Positions 22,201 to 34,200 of a stretch of DNA of 64,000 bases are shown here, in pieces (within the stretch, counting starts at the first letter, position 1; each line of letters opens with the position of its first letter). Below the pieces are notes generated by a model. The model saw only the letters and a list, made by a program, of their open reading frames with translations. It was not told where the DNA came from and made no database searches. A program made the position numbers and the translations under genes. The stretch spans positions 18,431,589 through 18,495,588 of the forward strand of contig OY294048.1 of NCBI GenBank assembly GCA_958510825.1, read 5' to 3'. This DNA is from Brachypterus glaber. Its lineage: Eukaryota > Arthropoda > Insecta > Coleoptera > Kateretidae.

Positions 22201-25200
22201 GTACTATCGAAAGGGAACTCCTAGCAATCGTTTGGGCTGTTAAATACTTTAGGCCCTACCTTTATGGCCGAAAATTTACAATAGTATCTGACCATAAACC
22301 CTTGCAGTGGTTGTTCTCCCTTAAAGAACCTAATTCCAAATTATGTAGGTGGCGGTTGTACTTAGAAGAATATGATTATGAAATTATTTATAAAAAAGGT
22401 GTCCTTAATAGTAACGCAGATGCCTTGTCACGCATCGTAATAAACCCAGAAACCGATATTCCCAAAAATCCCGACCAACTACAAAACCCCACAAACGAAC
22501 CCCCCCAAATAAAAAAAATCGGTAACGCCACTGACTTAACTTATGCCCAAGTTTTAAGTAATAATTACAATAAAAATACTATAAGTAATTCACCTCTACA
22601 AAATAACATAAAGTCACGTACGAGTTTCAAAGATAAGGAAGTATCAGATTACGATGACAATATATGCGAATCTATTCCCACGTACGAAATAAATTTAAAT
22701 GAACTTTCAGACGCCGTTTATAAAAATGAAACTCTTCGTCAAATAATTTATAATAACCTTAATATAATTAATAATAATGTAAAAATAATCGACAATGATC
22801 TATTTAATTGTGACGAGAATATATCTCTTGCTCATTGCGTCTCCCAGTGTTTTAGCATGAAAAAAGGAATCGCCCGTAATTTCAGGGAAAAATTTAATTG
22901 CGTAAACACACTAAAAGCACAAAACAAACCTGTAGGTGAAGTTGCATATTTAAAACTTCCTACAAGAAATATTTATTATTTAATTACCAAAAAGATATTT
23001 AGGGACAAACCCACCTACACTACTATAATTTCCGCCTTGATAAGCCTCAAAAGATTATGTTTAGAGCTACAAGATTTTACTGTAGCTATGCCAAAAATTG
23101 GATCCGGCCTAGATAACCTAAAATGGGATATCATACTTAATTTAATTAAAATTATATTTCAAAACTCTAAAATTAAAATACTTATTTACAATATTGACCC
23201 ACCCCAAAAAGTTGAAATTAACGTCACTAATCACGAAAATAATAAAAGTGCTATTTCCAGGTTTATAGAAGAATTCTGCGAAGAGTTGACAAATGACGAA
23301 CCTGACATTACAGACAATATTAATGAACCCTTATTAGATTATATGCAAAAATTTAACGACAGCTTTTCCGCGAATAAAGACTCAGACAATATGTCTATAA
23401 TTGTTGAAACAGGGGACCTTGACGACTTAGAGCGGGAAGAAAATATTAAGCAAGCGGAACAACCTACAGAAACCGATCTTAATACAGTACACTCTAACGC
23501 GGAAAACCCAATTATTGGTGTCCCAATAGTAACTTGTCCAGTCAATTATGGCAAAAACCAAATTATTCTTTCACTAGTAGAATTTGCCCCTGCAACCCCC
23601 TCAATCGTTATCCTCTATAAATCAAAACAAAGAATGCTTGTTCAATTGTCAAAAAATAATTTTGAACAAGATGTAATAAAAGTTATGAAAGAATATATCG
23701 CCCCAAAAATTAAGTATTATGTATTTTTCGAGGATCCAATCTATGAACAATTTTGTGCTGTATTACAAACATATTTTAAAAATGGACAAATAAATTTAGT
23801 TAGGTGTACAAAATACCTTACAGACGTAATAGGGGAGGTAGAAATAAAAGAAATTATAAAAAATTTTCACGAGGGAAAAACGAACCACCGGGGAATCGAA
23901 GAAACCGAAAAACGTATAAAAGAGTCGTACTATTTTCCGAATCAACGTCGTGTGATTCAAACGTACATAAATAACTGTGAAATTTGCCAACTTACGAAAT
24001 ACGACAGAAACCCCCTAAAATTAAAATTTAACTTGACACCGACAGCGACTAGACCATTCCAAATTTTACACATGGACAGTATCACCCTAGAAAAATCTAA
24101 ATTTCTTACAATAATTGACACTTTCTCAAAATATAGTCAAGCGTATAAACTAAGTGCTGCTTCAAGCATAGAAGTAGTAAATAATCTCATAAAATATTTT
24201 ACGCACCATTCCATCCCCGAACAAATCGTATCGGATAATGGTGGTGAGTTTAATAGCGGTGTGTTAAAAGAGTTACTAGAACTCCATAAAATCAAAATCC
24301 ACTTCATAAGCTCGCAACACCCCGATTCAAATTCTCCAGTAGAAAGATTTCACTCCACCCTAATCGAGCACATAAGGTTACTTAATAACCAAGATATTTT
24401 TAAGAGCGAGCCAATTGAGATAAAAATAAATTATGCAATATTGGCCTATAATAATACAATACATAGCACTACAAAATTAAAACCTTCAGAAATAATCACA
24501 GGACACTTAGGCACAGATTCACCCTTTAACTTAGAATTGAACAAACAATTAATGAATAACTATATATTTAACCATAAAGAAAAAACCAAAATTTTATATC
24601 AAAAAATAAACAAAGACGCACAAAAGACGAAAGAAAAAATTATTAACAAATTAAATGAAAAACGTGAAGAAATTCCCAAAAGTATACCCGAAAAAGTATT
24701 CGTTAAAAATAAACAAAAACAGTCAAAAACCAAAAATAAATTCAAAAAAGAAAAAATCAAAAATATAAACTGGAAATTAAAAACCGCAAAAATTGACCCA
24801 ACCCATTTTAATACCATAGATAAAATCCACCTTTCGAATATAAAACGCCCTAGAAAAAACAGTAACTCAAAAACTCAACAAGATTTATCTATTCCAGGTT
24901 GCTCACATGCGGACGAGCAGCGGACATCCGCAACATAACAACAAACCTTGGTATCCTTCCTATAAATTTGGGCCCTGCAAAATTGCAGCGCACGGACCAT
25001 ACTTTTGTCCACTACTACGAATTACAACCACTTTTCGACCAATTCGAAAAACTTAACTTAGAATATAATAGGCTAGATTTACTTAAGATTAACAAAACTT
25101 TTTATAGTAGAGAATTAGATAATTATAAGAAAATTATTAACTATACACAGGGAAAAATTTATGAAAAAATTAATCATATTAATTTAGGGTATAATGAAAG

Positions 25201-28200
25201 TTTCACAAGAAACAAACGGGGACTTATTAATGGTTTTGGAACCATAATTAAGGGCATTACAGGTAATTTAGATGCAAATGACGGTGAAAAAATATACAAA
25301 ATTTTAACCGACATTCGCAAGAAAAACGATAACTTTCAGTCGCAATTAAATCAACAATACTCTATTAATCAAAAACTAATACAAAATTTTAATGATACTC
25401 TACAAGAAATACAGCATAATGAAAATATTTTAAAAAATAAAATTTTACAATTAAATAACTTCATGAACGAAAAAGTTCAGAGCCAAATTTTTATGTTGTT
25501 TGCACAAGACCTCCATAACCAAATTTTAATTATATATAATACAATTTTAAATATTCTAACGGATATCGAAAACTCGATAACATTTTGTAAGTTGAAAACA
25601 ATGCACCCTAGCATAATAAAAACAGATGAATTATTCCTCGAAATTAGAAAAATCGCCGAACACTATAAAAACCAACTCCCAGTGGAGTTAAAATACGAAA
25701 ACATTTTAGAACTTGAAAACCTTATTCAAATTAACTGTCAAATTGAGCCTACAAGAATAACATATTTTCTATCCCTCCCAATAAATTACGAAACAGATTT
25801 TGAATTATACCGCCTCACACCCATCCCTACCCTGTTCAAATCAGAGTTTGTGACGATAATTCCAAAAACTAAATATTTATTAAAGTCAAAAGAAAATGGA
25901 TTTGTACCATTGAATGACATTTGTAAAAAGGGCAAAAGGTTTCAATGCGCAAACTATTTGCAAGCAAGTCAGGATGTGACTTGTGAGAAGAATATTATCC
26001 TACAGGAAAACTCACACTCATGCTCGTATATAAAACTTGATATTACCGAAAACCATATGGAAGTCATCCCGGAAATTAACCAGTTTCTCGGAGTATTTCC
26101 CAACGAAGAAAAACTCCACATTAAATGCAACGAAGAAAGCGAAACTAAGTCACTTCAAGGAATTTACCTCATAAAAGAAGAAAACTGAGAAATTTTTTTC
26201 AAACAAAACAAGCTATTTTTCGAAGAAAAATCATCTGGAAAGCCTGCCCTCGTAAATAATTTAAACCTTGCCATAGAGGACCGACAAATACAAAATTTAA
26301 AAATAAACCTAAAAACGCTGAAATTAAACGAAATTTCGGAAAATGCAGTTATACCAATGGAGAAAAATCAACAAGATATTTTCACCCCAAGCATCATGAC
26401 CATTTCCCTCTACGTGGTAATCGTCATGGCGTTAACATATTTTGGACTGAAATTCATCAGAAGCCGAATCCAGGAGAGAAAGAGAGAACCCATTCCACAG
26501 GAAGAGGAACTCCAACCACTCCCCCCCGGACAGAACTTCAACCTCCCAGGGGATGCTTCATTTTGAGGAGGGAGGAGTTACATGACCGGAGTCATGCTAC
26601 TCAGCAACTTATTGTTTATATAATAAAATGTATATTGTTTTGTCAGCATAGTTTACCTATGTAGCTTTTTACTTTCTTTCAATCAATCTGTAATTATATT
26701 GTAAACTATTAACATTATTTAATAAATTTGTAATTCAATAAAATACTTCAAAAACTTTAAAATAACTTTTTAAAAACTTCTTACGGCAAGGTTGCAACGT
26801 AATTTATAAACACTACGATATTTCAAAAACGCTTTGACCCAGTGACTTGAAATTTGTAACAAAGATTTTCTAAGTAGTAAACAAAATTTGTTCCAACTTT
26901 CAAGTCTCTATCTCAAAGATTCCTTGAAATATCGTAGTGTAAAGTTGTTTTGCAAGCAACTTGCATCTTTTTCTCTACTATATTTTTTTTAAAGAAATAT
27001 TTGAAAAAAAAATGAAAAAAAAAGGTTTAGTGTTTAAATTTTTTCAAAGAGTGCGTGGGGGATGAATTAAAAAATATATACCAAACTGGTAAAGGCGCCA
27101 GTGTTGAAAACCTCACGGGCCTAAATATGAGCTTTCCTATTAAAAACAGGGTTAACAGCTAGTTATACATACCGTGCGGTCCAAAAGTCACCACCAGACA
27201 ACATTTGAAGGAGTTGGATATCGACTTAAAATTTAAAAATCATAAAAAAGACAACTTTATTTTTACATATATTTCATATTTTCAGCTCTTAAAATGTGGG
27301 CAGGGAGGCATGGGGGGATTTTTTCTTAAAAGTAAAGAGTGTATTTAATTATTTTAAAGCTTATGAAATTTTCTATTTGACCCTATGTCTTTTATTTTTT
27401 TTACATTTTTTTGGATTTAAAATAGCGTTGAAAATGGGTATTTTCGTCAAAAATTAAAAATGAATTATTTTATTAACTTTAATTGATATTGAAAAAAAAA
27501 ATAAAAAAAACTTTTTTAGCAAAAAACATTGAAAAATCAAAACTATAAAAAAATGTTTAAAAAACATATATTTATAAATAATGAATTTTATAAGCTTTAA
27601 AATAATGTATTACACTACCCCCTCTATATTTAAAAACATGTCCCCATGTACTCCTGTAAACATTGTAAGAGCTGAAAATAATAAATATACACAAAAAATT
27701 GTTTAGGTAGTATTATTTAGTTCCAAACTTTAGGTCGATAACTCTCATTCAAAAGTTAAGAGATGGGGGGGTGACTTTTGGATAGCACGGTATGTATATA
27801 TGTAGGGTCAAAGGATGTCCCGCTCAAAATAAAAATGGACCTGTCTGAAGATTTTCCTTTTAAATGTATTATTTTTAAAATATTATTAAATCTATTAACT
27901 TCTGAAATTCCACACTATTTTATATTTTGTAGGAGATAAAACATATCACGTTCCTGATTTTAACACGTACACCATACCAGAAATACGTTTATCTGCAGGA
28001 GAAAATTTGCAATTTATTTTAAAGAATACGGCTGTTACTGGATGGGAAACAGTAAAAGTCATTGGTGCCCGGTAAGTTTATACACTTTTTTCCAGGAAAC
28101 TCCTGCCTTCTGTTTGCCAGTCTGTGCAGATTATTTCTAATTATGATAAATCACTTTAAGCTAAACAAAAATTGAAAACGAAAAAGTTCACCAATATAAT

Positions 28201-31200
28201 ACTAATATTAAAAATATTGCATTTAACTTTTGAGCGGCTTAAGATATCAACTTAAAATTTGAAAAATTAATAACATAACCCAAATAATTTTTTTTGGTAA
28301 GGGGTAAGAGGGGGCTTTTTTAAATATATAGTGGGCTGGTGTGATAGACCATTTTAAAGATCATAAAATCTTCTATTTCATCATATATTTTAATTTTGTT
28401 TCAAAATTTTTTTGACAGGGTTAGAAAAGCGTTGAAAATGGAAATTTTCAACAAAATAAAAAAAATAAACAATTTTTGGTTAATAATTAATTTCATAATA
28501 GTTAATCGTAAATTACACTTTTAAACTAATTTTTAAGTAATATAAATGAAAATTACAAAAAAAAATCTGAGAAAATCGTATTTTTTAAGAAAAAAATTGA
28601 AACTTCAACACCTTTAGAAAATATATAAAAAAATATGTCCCCCTTGCCTGCATTGTACCTTCCAAATATATCAAACACATCAAAAAAATATTTGTGTTAA
28701 TTTACTCAGGTGTCTTAAATTTCAAATTAGTATCTTAAGCCGTTCAAAAGTTAAACAAGAAGGAGGACCTTAGACACGCAAGGGATGCCTCCAAATACCA
28801 AATAATTTTAAGTACAATTTTTATTAGCATCCGAAAAGGCATATGTTTTAATTACTCGCTAAACGATTTGAAAAAAAAATTAACCACCCCTATTACTTGC
28901 CGTCGTTATCATCATTTTCTTTATAAAAATACTTTAAAATTATTTAGATTTGGATTTTTCTAAAATGGATGCAGGTACTATAACTATTTTATTTTTTAGT
29001 CTGGATACCAAAAAGCATTCTGTCTATGCTAAAATTTCCGTAGATAAACTAGAAGCAATAAGTGATTATACAATTAATGGACAAATTTTAGTTCTTCCAA
29101 TTAAAGGAGATGGTAAATCGAATATAACATTAGGTATGTAATAGCTATTTATGTAACTTGTGAGTAAAATTTTACTTAAGGGAAAAACTTAATATATAAG
29201 ATCCTCGTGGGGAAAGCATTTAGCAGACTAAAATTCTTGCTCTCAATTTCCCTACACAGTAACATCCTTACTTCATAAAACTCCTACCCTACTCCGTAAC
29301 ATCTCTACTCTTCAATAATCTTACTCCCAATAACCCTAATCAACAATAACACTACTCCCCAATAAACCTATTCCGCACTATATGTACTCAATTAGCCACT
29401 CAATAATTAATAAATAGTAAAATATAGAACTTTCATTTGCTAGTGTTAATCTAACATTTTTTAAAAAACACTAGAAGTGCACTGACATATTTAGATAGGT
29501 TTGGACTTTATATATAAATAAACGGTCCAGGTCTAGGGGCAGGGAATGCTGATGGCTGGCAGTCTATACAATTTGTATAATTGTTTTTTAACTCTGTAGT
29601 CCTATACAATTAAAAGAGTTTTAAACAAACCTGAGCAAGTGGGTGTTTTTTTTGTAACGCCAGATACACCAATAAGAACAGAAAATGAAACCCCAAGAAA
29701 GCAGATAACGAGAAAGGCCAAAAATTAGATGGGAAGATTAGGTCACCAAGAGTTTAGAGATAACAAGACAGGAAAACATAAAAAAAGATACCTTGTACAA
29801 GATACTAAAACACAAATCAATTTAAAGTAAAAAAAAAAAAAAAACAAGAAAATATGTAGTGATAAAACAATGCCTGTAAAGTTCATAAAGGAGCTGCTAC
29901 AATTTTGCCTGCGCATTGCATATTGATATTATATTTAACGGTATTTTTTTTTAAGCAGGAATAACAACTTTTGTTCATCTAGCAGGACCTTTTATATAGC
30001 CCACGGAAAAATTCTGGGACTCAACTTTAACTTTTTAAAATTCAAACATTACAGAGCCATTCTTAATAAAAAAAACAGTGAAGATATGTAATCCTACGCA
30101 TTCCATTATATATTATTCACAGTAAATGGTATATTGCAACTATTAAAAAAAATGGCATGTTAAAAGTAAAATTAAGATTACTTATGTTATAGTTTAGTTT
30201 TGGTTAAGAAGTTGGTAACAAGTTTTTTCCTACGACCTAGTTAGTTGTTAGTGCCTATTTCCCACCCGTGAGAACGGTTGGGAAGTGATGGTCAGCTGAT
30301 TTTACATATCTGCTGTCAGAAAATTAGTAAACGTTAAACAACCTCAAATTGAAAAACTAATTTTAAGATAATTTTTGGATCTTTTTACGTTTAGGTCGTA
30401 GGAAAAATAGTATACGCACCTCGACGCAAACCATTTCAGTGCACATAGAGTGCACTAAAAACTATTGTATCGATCGGTAACGCTAAAACCGTTTTTTTGT
30501 ATTTTTGTACTTTTTTATAATAAATTCGTTTATACAATCCCTAATTCCATTTATTTTAACATTTTTTAATGTAGAATCACCCACTTAATTTTTTTATCTT
30601 ATTTCTAAATCACCCTGTATTTTTTGTTTTATGAAGTTGGAGGTATATACGAATACGAATTACAATACATACCAGAAAAACATGCAGATGGATTAGAATA
30701 TATAAAAATTACCAACACAGATCTAAAATTTGTTCTAAAGTCAGCACATTTTAATTTGGAAAACTTGTTTGGTGGAGATAAGCTGTTAGGTAAGTTATAT
30801 TTAATTATATGATACAAACAGAGAAAAAAATCTAATATGAAGTATTTATAATACCCGGATACCCGCTTGTATTAAAACTATAAACATACTTGCTAAATGT
30901 ATATACCGGATGATCCAACCAAAACTTTAACCTTGGATAAAATCGAAACTAATGAATTTTCGAAAAAACCCCGAGACAGGTCAATTTTTATTTTAAGGGA
31001 GACATATTTTGACATGTAACCTATAATTGACGTAACTACCCCCACCACTCAGGAGCTACCATTTCGAAAATCTTAAATAGGAATGTGGGTCATGAAAAAT
31101 ATTATTAAAAAGGTTTTTTAATTCTGGTTATAACAAAGGTTTATTTTTTTAAATAATAAGTTGTATGTTGTTATATAAAAAAAAATATTAGAAATTAGGC

Positions 31201-34200
31201 GACTTTTTTATACCCATTTAACTCGTATATTAAACTTGTTTTCAAGAACTTATCATTACATAGTACTATTTTTCATTATCAGATCCACACCATCAAGACC
31301 AAAAAGCCCAAATTAAAAAGAAAACATTTGAACAATGGTAGTTATTTCTTCGATTTACGGCAATTAAGATAAATCTGAGAAAAAATAAATAAAAAAAAAT
31401 CATGTTTATTCTCTCTGTGTAAAAGTATTTTTATGCATATCACGGAACGCCTGGGCGAATTTAAATGAAAATTTCGTGACCCCTACATTTTTTAGATTAA
31501 AACATACCTGATGACATAAGAAATCAATTCTCATTTGAAAGAAAATCGTAAAAGATACACTTTTTAGACAGATAAAACAACGTTTTTCTTCAAGCGTACT
31601 AAAATGTTCATATTTTATAACTGAACACACTAGTTAGAAGTGATCTATTTTTTTACAGTAAAAAAATGAGTTCATTGTTGTACGCATTAAAAAAAAATTG
31701 TTAGCAAACCAACACTGGCGGCAGCACTCTTTGACTTTGATGACAGCCATACTTCAAACTTGTTTGTTTATTATGTAAACAGGTGGTTGACTCGAGATTC
31801 TGTGCAAAAACCTTGTGTGAAATTGATTAAAAATGATTGAAGAAGAATATATGGTTTATACACCTACAAATCTCTCCGAAATTGCAAATGCTACATTAGA
31901 CAAGTTACCATCGAAATCGCGAAAAGTGTACCATTTAGCCTACGAAACAAATTTAAAATGAGCTAAGGAAGGTTTAAGTTTATTTCGAACTGGTTGTATT
32001 GGCCCATTTTAATAAAAAAACATACTTTATTACTGAATAAATTAAATTTAAAAATTAATATTTAAGAAAAAATATATATAGGATGCTTGAAGAAAAAATA
32101 GATGTTTCGCTCAGAGGAAAAGTGCTTTTTTTTACTCGTCTGTAGTTTCCGGACTCGTCTTCGCTTCTTCCGTAAATTCTACAGACTAGGAAAAAAAAGC
32201 TTCACTTTTCATCTTAGTAAAACAATATACTATTCTTTAAGTAATAGGATGTGGCGTTTTTTTTATGTTCTAACTTAAGGGAAGGGGAATATAATTTTTT
32301 TAGTTTCTTACAATTAGTATTGTTTCTAAATATTACCAAAGAAACCCTCCAAAAATAACTCAATTTTTTATACAATAAGTTTTTATCCGAAAAACAGGTA
32401 CCTATTTTTTTCAAAGTTTGAGTGCTTTGAGCTACCTCTAAAAAATTTGGCTCATTTTTGAATTACCACTGTTTTTTACTAAGCAGCAACTTTTGAGCCA
32501 GAGTGTTTTCGATTTCGAACATAGGGATTTTTTTACACACCCTATAACTCAAAAAAACGTATTTTTATCTGTCTAAAAAAGTGTATCTTTTACGATTTTT
32601 GTTTTCAAATGGGAATTGATTTCTTATGTCATCAGGTATGTTTAAATCTAAAAAATGTAGGGGTCCACGAAATTTTCATTTAAAATGGCCCAGGTGAACC
32701 GTGATATGTAACTTTGAAAAATGGCGGTTCCCAGTCGCGGTACTGGAAATCCGAGGACCACCCTTAAAAGTCTGTGTGAAGGACAGAGCCTAACCCTTAA
32801 GGACCCACATGCCACTTTGGAACACAAGTACACACGTGGGGTATCGATATTCCCCCAATTCTTTATTATTATTGTGGAAAATAATACTTTAATTAAATTT
32901 TAATGTTTTTTTTTTATTGTGAGGGGGGGTCTGTTAACAAAAATAATAGTAACACTAGTATACAGGTTGGTGTTTGCTAAAACAATCAATAGATAACTAA
33001 CTAACAGATATACATAAGGTGTGTAAAAAATCAAATTTTTGGATAAAACCACCCTCAGATTTTTCCATAAAAACAATATTTTCTTAAAAATATTAGGAGA
33101 GTAACTTTACATTTAAAGAAAAAATATTAACGAACCACGGTTCCTGGGAACATGACTTTAGTACAACTTTCTAATAACACATTTTTTATTTAATTTATTT
33201 AATATCTTGTTTATGTAGTTCCTAACGATCATTTAACTCCCAAACTTAGAAAAATATACAGGGCCAACCTCAAAGTTTAGCTATTACTTAGGAATAGCCT
33301 ACCACCAAAAATACAACTTTGACAGTCCCATGAATCACACGTGATTCAAGATACGTTTACCCCACACGTCCATAAAGTATATGTAATTCATAGAATCATA
33401 TTTGACTCATTGGACTCATTGGGGGGTTAGATATAAAAAAAAATTGAAAAAACGGTTGACCGTCTGGGGACGAAAAAAACATCCTAATGAGGACTGTCAA
33501 CTTGTTAATTTAAATCATTAAAGAGAACGTAATATTAGGGTGGTATAAGATAATAAAGCATTGACCAAATTTCAAGTCAATCGGCTTACCCGCAGTGCAG
33601 CACAGAGTTTTAAAAATTTAAAATCCTTCATTCATTTTTTTTTTATTTAGACGGTGTTTTTTAATTTTCTACTAGAATAAAATTGAATAATTTTAATAAT
33701 ACTTTTTTTTTATTTATCATTTTAAGTGTTAACAAGTTTATGTTAAATTTGAATTAAAATTAACCACATTAATTCAGTTTATAATAAGATATATCACAAT
33801 ATTGAATAACTAATTAATTAAAATTTTAATATAAAAAAATAAATCTAATAACTTAGTGCTATACTGCCCTCTAAGACAAGTTGTCCTATCTACAAATTAG
33901 ATATTTTGAGATATGGCCAGTTTTATTGTTTTTGTTTGCACTTTTTGAAAACATGTTTAAATAAATATGGTGTTGGGTTCTGCTTTATTTTAAATCAAAA
34001 ATACTTGATATCCTTTGAAAAAAAAATACATATTTTTTGTCAGAAAAATAAATTGTCATACTAAATGCATTTGTTCTATCTGAGAAAGTTAGGACAAAAT
34101 GATATAAAAAGTCCAATCAAATTGCTAAGATCTGTAAAGTTAGTCCTAGTCCTGACTTATTCGCCTAGTAAAGACTAGTAGGGACACTTTTATTTAGAAA

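Larger units (their letters stand above)
18722..26804 (+). mobile_element. complete errantivirus-type (Ty3/gypsy) LTR retrotransposon with env
   Basis: 8083 bp: LTR 18722-18950, tRNA-Ser PBS 18950-18964, leader with uORFs and splice donor, gag, pol, env, polypurine tract 26565-26575, LTR 26576-26804. The LTRs start AGTTAC and end GTAATT, the errantivirus pattern rather than TG...CA, and are identical over all 229 bp. TATA is duplicated at both sides. Order and content (Gag without zinc knuckle, -1 shifted Pol, spliced Env with furin site) fit insect endogenous retroviruses related to gypsy/17.6/ZAM. Pol has an extra macro domain. It sits in intron 2 of the takeout-like gene A, same strand, 217 bp after exon 2. 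Env has one premature stop; gag and pol are open throughout. Confidence 0.97.

Noticed and set aside
22782..23195. Macro-like segment as a chance AT-rich linker
   Set aside because: Too many landmarks fall in order (both catalytic residues, ADP-ribose loop glycines, final strand) and the length equals a full TARG1 domain.
26357..26566. Independent 69-aa membrane protein
   Set aside because: It is in frame with env and carries the expected anchor and tail; it is better read as the Env C-terminus after a premature stop.
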